Both the position numbers and the translations under genes were made by a program. Source: a bacterium C-53 (GTDB lineage Bacteria > Bacillota > Clostridia > Lachnospirales > Lachnospiraceae). From it: a stretch of 64,000 bases of DNA. The notes beneath the pieces were generated by a model. That model did no database searches, had not been told where the DNA came from, and saw only the letters and a program-made list of their open reading frames with translations. Where the stretch lies: NCBI GenBank assembly GCA_003612525.1, contig RAZD01000016.1, forward strand, positions 1 through 64,000, given 5' to 3'. Shown here piece after piece: positions 42,601 to 51,295 of this stretch (positions are counted from its first letter, which is position 1; each line of letters begins with the position of its first letter).

Positions 42601-45600
42601 TGCAACCTGGACCTGGGTGGGCATACCATCACCTGCACTGGTAGAACAGCTATCAGCATTTGGCGTAACGCAAATCTGACCATTCAGGGTGCGGGCGAGG
42701 TTGTTTCTGCAAGCAACACCGCTCTTGATGTGGGGGGAAATGTCACGCTGAAAGGTGGAACCTTTACCGGTGGGGGATCGCAATCTGCTGGTGTAAATGT
42801 CAATGATGAGAGCGGATCTCTATCCGTCACCGAAAATGTGACCATACAGAACACAGGCGGCGGTTATGGATTGGCCGTCAGCAATGCACAGTCTGTTCAA
42901 CTCTCAGGTGGAAAATACTCCGGGACGGCGGGGGCAATTGTCATAACGAGCCAATCCTCATCTCTCACCCTCGGCGGCCTGCTGGCCCACAGCGGCGACA
43001 CCCGGTACGCCTATTTTGACGAAAGCGGCACAACCCCCTTTACGGGTGTGCTGGGCAATAAGTCGCTGACCGGCACAGTGACGGTGAAGAAGTGCAACCA
43101 TACCGGCGAGGGCGTCTGCAAGTACACGCCGAATGAAGGCGCGGAAACCCACGCCATGACCTGTCTGGCCTGCGGGTATGCGGGAGCTGCGGAGGACTGT
43201 CAGTACACCTATACGCCCGACAGCGGCGGGGAGCATCACATCACTGCTTGTCAGTTCTGCGGCAGGGCCAAAACAGAGGCGCATACCTACGGCTCGTGGA
43301 CGCCGGAACACAATGAGAACGCTGTTACCATCCGGCGCAGCTGTGAAAACTGCGGCTATACGAAAACGGATGGTACGATCACAGCGCCGGCCCACGGCCA
43401 AACTATGCAATATGGAAAGCCGATCACGCTAACCTGTTCCTCCACCCTGCCGGGGGCAACTTTTAGCTGGTCCCTTATTGGAAGCACTGCCGAGGGGACG
43501 GGAGCCAGCTTTACACTGCCGGAGACGCTGGCGGCCGGGGAGTACGACTGGACGGTTACGGTGGATTGGTCTGGCTCAGGTGGCGCTTCCTGTCCTAAAC
43601 AAGGGATCTTACAGGTCACTCCCGCCCCGCTGACCGCCACCGAAGCAACGGCGGAGGGCAGGGCCTATGACGGAACCAATTCGGTGGAGATCACCGGCGT
43701 GACGCTGGCCGGGATTTTGAACAGCGATGATGTATCCGTTGATACCACCGGCCTGACCGGAACCCTGAACGGCTCCAACGCGGGAACCTATACCAACCTC
43801 ACCCTGCCCGCAATGACCCTCACCGGCGCGGACGCGGGGAATTACACTGTGACCCGGCCCGCAGGAGCGGTCCCGGCCAGCGTGACCATCCGCAAAGCTG
43901 CGCCCCTCACCCCCAAGACCGGCGATCTGGCGGTTGCCAATAAGCAGGCGCATACCTACACCTACGGCTTGGGCGCTCTGCGGCCCGATGTGCAGGAGGG
44001 CATAAGCCTGGGCAGCACCGCCGTCACCTACGAGCTTGGTCCGGTCAATCTGGGCAGCTACTACGACAGCGGCGCAATGATTGACGGCCAGACCCTCACC
44101 CTGCCCATTAAGGCGGTGGAGAGCGACAGCGAAACTAAAATCGGAACCATCACCGTCACCATCCATACCCAAAACTTCGAGGATATGACCGCCACCATCA
44201 ACGTGCGGAGCGTCAACAAGCAGTCCGTGGACATTTCCGGCGTGACACTGACCGGGCGTACCTATAATGGCAGTCCTATTGAATACCAGCAGACCGCCAC
44301 CGCCTCTGTGGACGGCAAGACGGTAAACGTAAATGGCTTTGTCTACACCTGGGATACCCCGAACCATGCGGCCCCGGTCAATGCCGGGAACTACACCCTC
44401 ACCGTTTCCGTGGACCCGGAGGATCGGAACTACACTGGCAGCACAACGATTCCCGTTGTGATTGAACAGGCGGAAATCAGAGTTACCGCCCCAAGCAAAA
44501 CGATTTATGTGGGGGAAACTGCCCCCGTATTCTCTGCGGCAGACTGTAACATCACGGGCCTTGTTCAAGGTGAAAACCTGAAAACCCCGCCAACCGTAGC
44601 CTATGCCGAAGCCCCGGATACCTCCAAAACCGGCTCTGTGACGGTCACGGCCAGCGGAGCGGAAGTCCCGGAGGGCGGTAATTACAAAGACAGAATCGTC
44701 TATGAGAACGGAACCCTGACAATTACCAGTAAACCCTTGCCGCCTGCCAAATATACCATAACAGTACAGGCCGGAACCGGCGGCACAGCTTCCGCTTCTC
44801 CGACATCAGCGGAGAAAGGAACAAAAATCACCCTGAACGCCACACCGGACGGCGGCTATCACTTCAAGGAATGGCAAGTCATTTCCGGCGGCGTGACAAT
44901 CAGCAACAACAGCTTTACCATGCCCGCCGCAAATGTGACTGTCAAAGCGGTATTTGAAAGGAACAGCAACGGCGGCGGAAACTCTGGCGGTTCAGGTGGC
45001 GGGGGAGGTTCCTCATCCGGCGGCGGTTCTTCCAGCGGTGACAATGGTTCCTCCGGCGGCGGCTCCACGATTGTAGCCCGTCCCGACGAAACCAAGCCGG
45101 ACACTCCTACCACCAGCCAGACCAAACCGGCAACACCGGATAAAAACGGGAATGTGGCGGTGGATAACGGCACTGTCCAGTCTGCCATCAACACGGCAAA
45201 GAACGACGCCAAAAAGAACGGCAATACCGCAAACGGCGTGGCGGTTGTCATTCCTGTCACGCCAAAAGAAGGACAGAACTCTTTTAACGTAACTATTAAC
45301 GCCCAAACCCTGAACACCCTCGTCCGCGAAAAGGTGAAGCGGCTGGAAATCAACATTGAGGGCGTGGTTGTTGGAGGAATGGACACAAAACTGCTGAAAT
45401 GGCTGGATACCCTGTCGGCAAACGGGGACGTTATTTTCCGGGTAAAGAAAACAGACCCGTCCGGTTTATCCAAAGAAGCCAAAGCTGCCATCGGCACAAG
45501 GCCGGTCTATGACCTGTCGCTGGTTTATCTCTCCGGCGGGAAAGAAACGCCGATTACCGATTTTGACGGCCACACCATCGCTGTCCGTCTGCCTTATGCT

Positions 45601-46560
45601 CCGGCAAAGGACGAAAAGACCGGAAATCTCTATGCGGTCTATGTAGATGGCAAGGGCAAGGTGGAATGGCTGACAAAATCCAGCTATGACCCTGACCTGG
45701 GTACGGTTGTTTTTGAAACCGGGCATTTCAGCATCTACGGCATCGGCTACAAGAACCCTGCCCCGGACTTTACGGACATTAAAAACCATTGGGCTGCGGA
45801 TAACATCATCTTTGTAGCCAGCCGGGGGCTGCTCGCCGGTACTGGAAACAACCAATTCAGCCCCAACACCGGCATGACGCGGGGAATGTTCGTCACCGCC
45901 CTGGGGCGGCTGGCAGGCATCGACCAAGCCGACTATAAAACCGGGAAATTCACTGATGTGAAAGCAGACGCCTACTATGCCCCTTATGTGAACTGGGCGG
46001 CAGAAAAAGGCATTGTAAACGGCACCTCCGCCACCACCTTTTCCCCGGACACCAATATCACCAGGGAACAGATGGCGGTCATTATGGCAAATTACGCGAA
46101 AAAGCTGGGCTATGACCTGCCGGCTGCCCATGAAGCTGTGACCTTTGCGGACAACGCGCAGATCAGCGGCTGGGCGGCAAAGGAGGTCAAAGCCATGCAG
46201 CAGGCGGGTATCATGGCGGGGAAAGGCGGCAACCGCTTTGACCCGAAAGGAACCGCCACCCGCGCCGAGGTCGCTACCGTCCTGCGGCGGTTTGTGGAGA
46301 TTGTCATTGACCCGCAGACCGCCCAGGGCTGGATGCAGAACCACAGCGGCTCCTGGCAGTATCTGAAAAACGGCAAACCTGCCACCGGCTGGCTGCAAGA
46401 CGATAAAAAATGGTACTGGCTGGACAGTAACGGCTGGATGTTTACTGGCGGCTGGAAACAGATTGACGGTAAATGGTACTATTTCTATTCGGACGGTTCA
46501 ATGGCGGTCAATACCACCATTGACGGTTACGCCATCGGCTCGGACGGGGCCAGAAAATAG
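39652..46560 (+). CDS. Giant SLH-domain surface protein with cell-wall-binding repeats
   Basis: 2302 residues from ATG 39652 (AGGAGGG upstream; in-frame upstream sequence lacks a start signal). Order: signal peptide (1-28, ...GTPVHA); Cys/His repeats with EHTEDCY- and EHDSECGY-type units (~35-260); a Gly-rich parallel-helix-like region with repeated AGIGGGG (~430-690); Ig-like/MBG-type modules (~700-1690); an InlB-type B-repeat (~1700-1770); a Gly/Ser linker (~1775-1810); three SLH domains (~2040-2220); and choline-binding-like repeats (WYWLDSNGWMF, GKWYYFYSDGS) at the end. It should be anchored to the wall and act as adhesin or mating-surface factor. Confidence 0.85.
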   Translation: MRNKLRRPLAFLLSAVMIVTMSGTPVHAVADRGQPETGLCEHHAAHTDDCGYTEETPGTPCGHEHTEDCYIEVTECVHEHTPECYPEETEDSVSDNEATPANAEEREPENCPHICDGESGCITEKLDCRHEHDSECGYTESTPGTPCTYVCEICNPQDSGEADEEPETGIIKQEQCSCLTLCTEGQINPDCPVCGAEDAGLSDCKGKAEKEDTKQPEDTGICKHHQEHDDACGYQPESEDSEGSPCTYECRICPIEDLIAALPDKVTEDNADEVRAQLDEILALFSMLTEDEQEQIDLSRCYELQGALDGANDPAPITESVEYQEASWDGSQVTYESKTETCTLVENSAEAVTWSESWYAVSGTVTISEPITVTGAVNLILGDGCTLNAEKGIVVTTDNSLTIYAQSGGTGTLNATGVFFRNGATYESNASAGIGGSGTAPDSGAITIHGGVINATGGGQSGYCSGAGIGGGTLSSGNGGSSGAVIILGGTVTANSGEGFVAGAGIGGGGSQQGTGGTGDNITIYGGSVTAASTGIQSGGAGIGGGGGFTGGGAGSNIQIYGGTIKATGSSFGAGIGGGGSTSSPNSSYKSGDGAVTISGGTVTAVGGDYAAGIGGGGGYYYSTQYTSGGCTGGTGSVTISGGIVDASSPTEVAWEGYEGAPIGNGGNAGDTAATVSKTNAIVFENGAGTVCGDVTLDGSYTVPGGYTLNIPVGASLSGSGTLSGGNAFTTENLTADMISVPTNLYYNGEDRTADITTELSGELTTGVTICGQTFTVSGWTVEVSRTDDLHYTATYTNTDNSTTFQKTITLQQSGTTLDGAVKTYNGDTQTTTFTASDTITVKATPTATGEAPANSAMFAASFTGPGAGQMAVFVGDTQVSAPADKGADGAYTMTVSAADVLVAAGGPGTGITLTAKFVGNNNMADAAGTVNVNISAVAKVEKYGSTTYVGNLDDAFKTENDGATITLLKDVTRTPVLDIQITCNLDLGGHTITCTGRTAISIWRNANLTIQGAGEVVSASNTALDVGGNVTLKGGTFTGGGSQSAGVNVNDESGSLSVTENVTIQNTGGGYGLAVSNAQSVQLSGGKYSGTAGAIVITSQSSSLTLGGLLAHSGDTRYAYFDESGTTPFTGVLGNKSLTGTVTVKKCNHTGEGVCKYTPNEGAETHAMTCLACGYAGAAEDCQYTYTPDSGGEHHITACQFCGRAKTEAHTYGSWTPEHNENAVTIRRSCENCGYTKTDGTITAPAHGQTMQYGKPITLTCSSTLPGATFSWSLIGSTAEGTGASFTLPETLAAGEYDWTVTVDWSGSGGASCPKQGILQVTPAPLTATEATAEGRAYDGTNSVEITGVTLAGILNSDDVSVDTTGLTGTLNGSNAGTYTNLTLPAMTLTGADAGNYTVTRPAGAVPASVTIRKAAPLTPKTGDLAVANKQAHTYTYGLGALRPDVQEGISLGSTAVTYELGPVNLGSYYDSGAMIDGQTLTLPIKAVESDSETKIGTITVTIHTQNFEDMTATINVRSVNKQSVDISGVTLTGRTYNGSPIEYQQTATASVDGKTVNVNGFVYTWDTPNHAAPVNAGNYTLTVSVDPEDRNYTGSTTIPVVIEQAEIRVTAPSKTIYVGETAPVFSAADCNITGLVQGENLKTPPTVAYAEAPDTSKTGSVTVTASGAEVPEGGNYKDRIVYENGTLTITSKPLPPAKYTITVQAGTGGTASASPTSAEKGTKITLNATPDGGYHFKEWQVISGGVTISNNSFTMPAANVTVKAVFERNSNGGGNSGGSGGGGGSSSGGGSSSGDNGSSGGGSTIVARPDETKPDTPTTSQTKPATPDKNGNVAVDNGTVQSAINTAKNDAKKNGNTANGVAVVIPVTPKEGQNSFNVTINAQTLNTLVREKVKRLEINIEGVVVGGMDTKLLKWLDTLSANGDVIFRVKKTDPSGLSKEAKAAIGTRPVYDLSLVYLSGGKETPITDFDGHTIAVRLPYAPAKDEKTGNLYAVYVDGKGKVEWLTKSSYDPDLGTVVFETGHFSIYGIGYKNPAPDFTDIKNHWAADNIIFVASRGLLAGTGNNQFSPNTGMTRGMFVTALGRLAGIDQADYKTGKFTDVKADAYYAPYVNWAAEKGIVNGTSATTFSPDTNITREQMAVIMANYAKKLGYDLPAAHEAVTFADNAQISGWAAKEVKAMQQAGIMAGKGGNRFDPKGTATRAEVATVLRRFVEIVIDPQTAQGWMQNHSGSWQYLKNGKPATGWLQDDKKWYWLDSNGWMFTGGWKQIDGKWYYFYSDGSMAVNTTIDGYAIGSDGARK
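40163..40207. repeat. Two adjacent perfect palindromes inside the surface gene
   Basis: TCAAACAAGAGCA (40163-40175) and TGCTCTTGTTTGA (40177-40189) pair around one base, and GACCCTCTGTACAGAGGGTC (40188-40207) is a perfect 20-bp palindrome. They encode the CSCLTLCTEG part of the Cys module, so sequence here serves protein and possibly structure. Confidence 0.7.
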
Positions 46561-46684
46561 GACGGGAAAGGAGCGGCATCAGCCTTGGAGATTCCTGAAG
46601 CGATACAACCGAATACCGTTGTGAGGTAATTAGGTGCCGCAATCCCGGCTGACCCAATCCTTCTTTGTCGCATAGCGGTTAATT

Positions 46685-46815
46685 TTATGGAGGCCGTCTA
46701 TGCGTAAACGTCCCTTTTGATCTATCTCTGCCCTTATGGGGCAGAGGCTTGAATAACAGAATAACCGATACGTTCAGGGCGCAGATGATGCAACAATCAT
46801 CTGCGCCCTGTTTTT
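46685..46815 (+). promoter_or_regulatory. Attenuator-like leader with six-codon ORF and terminator
   Basis: GGAGG at 46689 precedes ATG 46700, reading MRKRPF then TGA (46718-46720). Next are a stem CTCTGCCC/GGGCAGAG (46726-46746) and a strong terminator CAGGGCGCAGATGAT/ATCATCTGCGCCCTG (46775-46810) with TTTTT. This resembles the leader-peptide attenuation described for Tn916-family elements. The stretch 46561-46684 shows nothing else I can name. Confidence 0.55.
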
Positions 46816-47034
46816 GTCTGCCCTTTTTCGGCAAAAAGAAGGGATATTCTGGCAAAAAAGACAAAAAGCGCACTGTATGGGGAAAGAGAAACGACAAACC
46901 TCCCCCTGCCCCGCGCTTTTTCTACATAGCCCGACAATTTCATAGGCTCCATTGTTTGTGGGGACCCGGCTGCCGGTCCCCGCCTCTATTCGATTCACCC
47001 GTCAACCACGCCTGAATCGAAATGGAGGAAAACT

Positions 47035-47505
47035 ATGGGATTTCACTATGGATACGAAAAAAGGAAGTTTGATGCAGAATGGACCCGGCTGGAACAGGAA
47101 TACCGCGCAGCCGGTATGGACGATAGGCAGATCGCGGCCATGAAGGAATATGACTGGACCTGGTTTTGCAGCCAGCGGACCTATCAGAACCGCGTACAGG
47201 CCCTTCCCAGCGAACAGTGTGAGGACGAGAGCGAGCAGTCCTGCCTGTTCCGAAAATTTGAATCCCTGTCCTGCACCTGGGACACCGGCGATGTGGATTC
47301 CCGGCGGTTTGGCTGGCTGTCCTCCCTGGAAGATGAACTGCTGTACCGGCGGCTCTGCAAATTGCCGGAGGACGATCTGGAACTGCTGACCCTGCTCATT
47401 GTGGACGGATACCGGCAGGCCGATGTCGCAAGGCTGTGGAACTGTTCCCGGAGTGCAATCACACAGCGAATAAATAAAATCAAGATTTTTTTGAAAAAGG
47501 CTTAA
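47035..47505 (+). CDS. Sigma-70 region 4-like regulator
   Basis: 156 residues. The C-terminal 60 residues form a sigma region 4/HTH: LPEDDLELLTLLIVDGYRQA followed by DVARLWNCSRSAITQRINKI. The N terminus is acidic and unlike a full sigma factor. ATG 47035 has GGAGGAAA upstream. Similar proteins stand before xis-int in Tn916/Tn1549-type ICEs and are thought to control excision or transfer transcription. Confidence 0.75.
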   Translation: MGFHYGYEKRKFDAEWTRLEQEYRAAGMDDRQIAAMKEYDWTWFCSQRTYQNRVQALPSEQCEDESEQSCLFRKFESLSCTWDTGDVDSRRFGWLSSLEDELLYRRLCKLPEDDLELLTLLIVDGYRQADVARLWNCSRSAITQRINKIKIFLKKA

Positions 47506-48040
47506 CAAATCGCCTTTCCCAATGCCTACACATTGAAGGGACAAGTCCTCTTGCCCCTCATTGCAGCTTGACAACTGAATATACGGCATAACAGGTACAT
47601 AACCCGTATCGAAGCGGAAAAGGCGCGCCGCCAGGACGGTTGCTTGCAGGAGGTGATGACAGACAGGCAATCCGAGCGATCTACGTCCAGCCTTAAACCC
47701 GGAGATGGCGTTCCGGGCGCGATGATGGTGCGGGGGCTTAAAGATACTTCCTCACGGCCCGCCAAAGACTTGGGGGGAACCCTGCGGCGCACGAGTAAAA
47801 CGGCGCTGCGGAGTTATGACAGCTCTGCCGGGAGCGGCCTGTTATGTCCCCATCGTCAGGGGGCGTGGCAAATGTGACGAGAAGCAGAGATATATAAATT
47901 AGAAAGTGATTCTTCGGCTTTTTTGCTGTGATAGCTTTCTATTTCAAGATCAGATACCATGCGCTGGTAGTTTCGTCTGCCAGCGTATTCATGTGATTTT
48001 GAAAGCACAATGACAAACTTGATTGGAGGGAATATGCTTC
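47506..48040 (+). other. Long leader/intergenic region before xis
   Basis: No gene I trust. An ATG at 47656 right after AGGAGGTG opens a 73-codon frame of odd composition (Ser/Arg/Gly-rich) that may be spurious. A stem GGGACAAG/CTTGCCCC lies near 47538-47558 and a TTGACA at 47568-47573 lacks a convincing -10. In this ICE family the region is long and probably holds promoter and recombination signals for xis-int. Confidence 0.4.
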
Positions 48041-48271
48041 ATGGAAAAACTTATTACACGAAAAGAAGCTGCAAAAATTTTGGGGATCAGTATTGCCACG
48101 CTGGATGCCGCACGTAATAACGGTCTGATTGCCTATGTTCAGTATGTGCAGAATGGTTGCGTATACTTCACTGATGCGGGCCTTCAGGAGTATATCGCAA
48201 AATGTACCCATCGTGCGAAGCCGGTGGAAAAAGGGACAACGTACCGCAAACCACGAAGTGCCAGAGCATGA
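48041..48271 (+). CDS. xis: Excisionase (Xis), MerR-like HTH
   Basis: 76 residues from ATG 48041 (GGAGGG at 48025-48030). The winged HTH is ITRKEAAKILGISIATLDAA and the wing GLIAYVQYVQNGCVYFTDAG, with a basic tail. It is the size and place of Tn916-type Xis, immediately before integrase. By family it bends DNA at the ends and directs Int toward excision. Confidence 0.8.
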   Translation: MEKLITRKEAAKILGISIATLDAARNNGLIAYVQYVQNGCVYFTDAGLQEYIAKCTHRAKPVEKGTTYRKPRSARA

Positions 48272-48355
48272 CTCATTCCGTATCCTTGCTGGAACCCTGT
48301 ATATCTGGTAAAACAAAGATACAGCGCTGGAGATTATTTTTAGGAGGTGACGGAA

Positions 48356-49570
48356 TTGGCAAGAAGAAAAGTTGTAATTCCGGAATATGGCACTGTCATG
48401 AAAAGAGGTGTCCTGTATTACAGAACCAGGATAAGAGATGCGAATGGAAAGCTCATCGCTCTTTATGCAAGAACGCCTGAAGAACTGTACGATAGAGAAA
48501 TAGAGGCATTGGAGCAGATTGACAATGCCACTTTTCATCGGAAATCGCCCACTGTTGCTGAATATTGCGAAAAATGGCTGCTGATGCAGTCGGTTCATAT
48601 TCGTGCCACCACACTGACTGATTATACATCTAAGGTGCGGCGGCATATCATCAAAGAGCTGGGGCAAAAACGGATGGCAGATGTAACATTGGATGACATT
48701 CAGCTGGCACTTGTTCCTGTTTCAAAAAAATCGGCTTCGGTTTACAAGTCGGTGGTGATTCTTTATAAGTCCATTTTCCGGGCAGCGAAAGAGAGCCATG
48801 TGATTGACGAAAATCCGACTATGTATTTGGATGCAAAGGGCGGGGGTGTTCCTCAAGCGGAACGGCAGGCATTGACAGATGAACAAGCAGAACGCCTTTT
48901 AGATGCTATTCGGGGTTTACCGCCTTATGTGTTTGTTATGCTCGGCTTGTATGCTGGATTGCGGCGGGAAGAAATCCTTGCGTTACAATGGGATTCTGTA
49001 TATCTGGATACGGACACCCCATATCTGACGGTAAGACGGGCATGGCATACAGAGCATAACAGGCCGGTTATTCTTACTGAGTTAAAGACAAAGGCTGCGG
49101 AGAGAAACATTCCCCTCCCCATTTGTCTGGCAGAGTGCTTAAAGGCAGCAAAGGCAACTTCCACTTCGGACTATGTGGTTGCCAATCGAGATGGTGAACC
49201 ACTGTCTTATACGCAGTTCAAGCGGCTTTGGCAGTATATTGTTACCAGAACGGTTAAGGAGCGCTGCTATTACCGGTATGAAGATGGAAAGCGCGTAAAG
49301 CATACGGTTACACCGGTCCTTGGAGAAAAAGCAGCCCATAATGGCAAAGTTGTTTACAGCCTGGATTTTGAAGTGACACCGCACCAGCTGCGTCATACTT
49401 ATATCACAAATCTGATTCATTCATCGGTGGACCCCAAAACGGTCCAATATCTGGCAGGCCATGAAAACAGTAAAATCACTATGGACATTTACGCCAAGGT
49501 CAAATACAATAGGCCAGATCAGCTTGTGAGAGCTATGGGCGGTGCATTTGCCCAATGGGATGCTGTATAA
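48356..49570 (+). CDS. int: Tyrosine integrase 1 (Tn916/Tn1549 type)
   Basis: 404 residues from TTG 48356 (AGGAGG at 48342-48347). An N-terminal arm-binding domain (~1-60), a core SAM-like domain with YCEKWLLMQS, and a catalytic domain with Arg in YAGLRREEILALQW, HxxR in TPHQLRHTYITN, His in AGHENSKITM and the nucleophile Tyr in DIYAKVKYN. All five catalytic residues are present. It follows xis and is closed by its own terminator. Confidence 0.92.
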   Translation: MARRKVVIPEYGTVMKRGVLYYRTRIRDANGKLIALYARTPEELYDREIEALEQIDNATFHRKSPTVAEYCEKWLLMQSVHIRATTLTDYTSKVRRHIIKELGQKRMADVTLDDIQLALVPVSKKSASVYKSVVILYKSIFRAAKESHVIDENPTMYLDAKGGGVPQAERQALTDEQAERLLDAIRGLPPYVFVMLGLYAGLRREEILALQWDSVYLDTDTPYLTVRRAWHTEHNRPVILTELKTKAAERNIPLPICLAECLKAAKATSTSDYVVANRDGEPLSYTQFKRLWQYIVTRTVKERCYYRYEDGKRVKHTVTPVLGEKAAHNGKVVYSLDFEVTPHQLRHTYITNLIHSSVDPKTVQYLAGHENSKITMDIYAKVKYNRPDQLVRAMGGAFAQWDAV

Positions 49571-49590
49571 GATAAAACAGAAAACACAGA

Positions 49591-49622
49591 AAGAGCGAGG
49601 CAAGGATGTCTCGCTCTTTGCT
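49591..49622 (+). terminator. Terminator after integrase 1
   Basis: AAGAGCGAG (49591-49599) pairs with CTCGCTCTT (49610-49618), followed by TGCTTT. Confidence 0.65.
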
Positions 49623-49716
49623 TTACGCTGGCCGTATCTTTGATTAAATTGGGACTTTCTGATAAAAAGGGAGTGTAGGTACATAGGCCGCACATTTCAG
49701 GAAAGGAAGGTCCAAA

Positions 49717-50928
49717 ATGGCTAAAAAGAAAACTGAGATTCCAAAGTACGGAACCATCATGTTAAAAGGAATCCAATATTACAGAACCCGGATTATGGAT
49801 GCAGACGGCAAGCAGGTGAGTTTGTATGCTGCCACTTGCGAAGAACTATATGAGAAACAATTAGAAGCGCGGCGGCAGGTGGAGGAGATTATCTTTCATC
49901 GGCAGCATCCAACAGTGGCCGAGTATTGCGAGAAGTGGCTGCTTATGCAGTCTGCCAAAGTGTCCGCTGCTACATTGAAAGGTTATACCGCTGATATGAA
50001 GAACTATATCATCAAGCCCCTGGGGGAGATGTATATGGAGGAAGTTACAGCGGACGATATTCGGCTGGCACTTGTGCCGCTGTCGAAAAAATCAGAGGGA
50101 TTATACAGTAAGGTGAATATGCTCCTCAAATGTGTTTTTTACTCGGCAGAGCGCAGCCAAATACTTCAAAGCAATCCTTGTGTGGGCATATCGGGCAAGG
50201 GTGGCAAGGCCGCAAAAAAGAAAGAGGCATTGACAGATCAGCAGGTAGAGGTGCTTTTGGATACGGTCAAAGGACTTCCTCCCCACTTATTTATTGTGCT
50301 TGGATTGTATTCCGGTCTACGTCGGGAAGAAATCCTTGCATTGCAATGGGACTGTGTATTCCTGGACGAACCTACTCCCTACATATCTGTAAGGCGAGCA
50401 TGGCGCACAGAACATAACCGACCGGTGATTTCCACCACATTAAAAACGAAAGCAGCCCGGAGGGACATACCAATTCCCAAGTGCTTGGTAGATTGCCTGC
50501 GGGAAGTCAAAGAAACCTCTGTTTCGGAATATGTGATTTGCGACAGCAACGGGGAGGCGTTATCCGCTTCACAGTTTCAAAGGGTATGGCAGTATGTGGT
50601 GGTCCGCTCTACTCAGGCGCGTAACTATTATAAATATGTAAATGGGCAGAGCATCAAGTACACCGTCACACCGTCACTGGGGATGACGCAGAAAAATAAT
50701 CCCAAGATTCAGTATACACTGGATTTCCATGTGACACCACATTTGCTGCGTCACACCTATATCACCAACCTGCTGTATTCCGGGGTTGACCCTAAGACTG
50801 TCCAGTACCTTGCAGGGCATGAAAACAGCAAAACAACTATGGACATCTACGCAAAGGTGAAGTATAATAAGCCAGAGGAGTTGTTTGGCGTGGTAAATGG
50901 CGCTTTTCGTCAGGCCACGGATGATTGA
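49717..50928 (+). CDS. Tyrosine integrase 2, close paralogue of integrase 1
   Basis: 403 residues, aligned with integrase 1 along the whole length (shared YRTRI-DA-GK, TVAEYCEKWLLMQS, YSGLRREEILALQWD, AGHENSK-TMDIYAKVKYN). All catalytic residues are present: Arg, TPHLLRHTYITN, AGHENSK and Tyr. ATG 49717 has GAAAGGAAGG upstream. It has no xis of its own. Either a duplicated integrase or the right-end remnant of another related element stacked beside this ICE. Confidence 0.9.
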   Translation: MAKKKTEIPKYGTIMLKGIQYYRTRIMDADGKQVSLYAATCEELYEKQLEARRQVEEIIFHRQHPTVAEYCEKWLLMQSAKVSAATLKGYTADMKNYIIKPLGEMYMEEVTADDIRLALVPLSKKSEGLYSKVNMLLKCVFYSAERSQILQSNPCVGISGKGGKAAKKKEALTDQQVEVLLDTVKGLPPHLFIVLGLYSGLRREEILALQWDCVFLDEPTPYISVRRAWRTEHNRPVISTTLKTKAARRDIPIPKCLVDCLREVKETSVSEYVICDSNGEALSASQFQRVWQYVVVRSTQARNYYKYVNGQSIKYTVTPSLGMTQKNNPKIQYTLDFHVTPHLLRHTYITNLLYSGVDPKTVQYLAGHENSKTTMDIYAKVKYNKPEELFGVVNGAFRQATDD

Positions 50929-51189
50929 AAAATTGCTATTTTTCGTGGTCCCCACATAGGATAACTGAACAATGAAAAGCCGGGAAAGCCCGTAAAATCA
51001 AGGAAAAACGGCGCTAAGAGAATTTCAATACGGTCTCAAGGCTGCTAGACGGGCGCCTCAGTTTAGTAAGAGATAATTCAAAGCGAATACAGAAAAAGAC
51101 ACAGACCCAGGAAATGCTTATATTTCCTGGGTTTTCTCTATGCCCTGTGATTTTATGGAGTACCACAAAAAAGGCTAAATTTTCGTCGG
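50929..51189 (+). other. Right-end region of ICE with terminator
   Basis: No coding capacity is seen. ACCCAGGAAAT (51105-51115) and ATTTCCTGGGTT (51122-51133) form a terminator followed by TTCTC. The ICE right attachment site is expected in this stretch or just beyond, but no repeat could be matched without the left end. Confidence 0.5.
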
Positions 51190-51221
51190 TAACTTACACA
51201 TAACTTACACGTAACTTACAA
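51190..51221 (+). repeat. Three tandem 11-bp repeats (TAACTTACAC type)
   Basis: TAACTTACAC at 51190-51199 and 51201-51210, and TAACTTACAA at 51212-51221, each one helical turn apart. They lie just upstream of a promoter for the RHH gene (TTGTGT 51239-51244, TACAAT 51262-51267). They may be integrase arm sites or operators. Confidence 0.7.
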
Positions 51222-51295
51222 ATGCAGAAATAAAAAGCTTGTGTCTTATGTAAGACTTTGTTACAATGTGGAAAAGGCATAAGAAGGGGCAAAAG

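Larger units (their letters stand above)
1..51140. mobile_element. Tn1549/CTn-type integrative conjugative element (left end outside window)
   Basis: The gene content and order are those of the Tn1549-like ICE family: VirB6, PrgI, VirB4, CHAP hydrolase, DUF4315, DUF4366, topB, cytosine methyltransferase, primase/ArdC, giant methylase-helicase, DUF3848/3849, MobC, MobP relaxase, sigma-like regulator, Xis and Int. The coupling protein expected upstream is not in the window. The right boundary is only bracketed: it should lie after the last integrase (50928) and before the next element's first gene (51296). No direct-repeat att pair could be assigned because the left end is missing. Cargo includes a TA/nuclease block, a two-component system and a giant surface protein. 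Confidence 0.85.

Noticed and set aside
47656-47877. 73-codon ORF right after AGGAGGTG
   Set aside because: The SD-ATG spacing is too short and the product is Ser/Arg/Gly-rich with no pattern; kept only as a remark in the intergenic entry.
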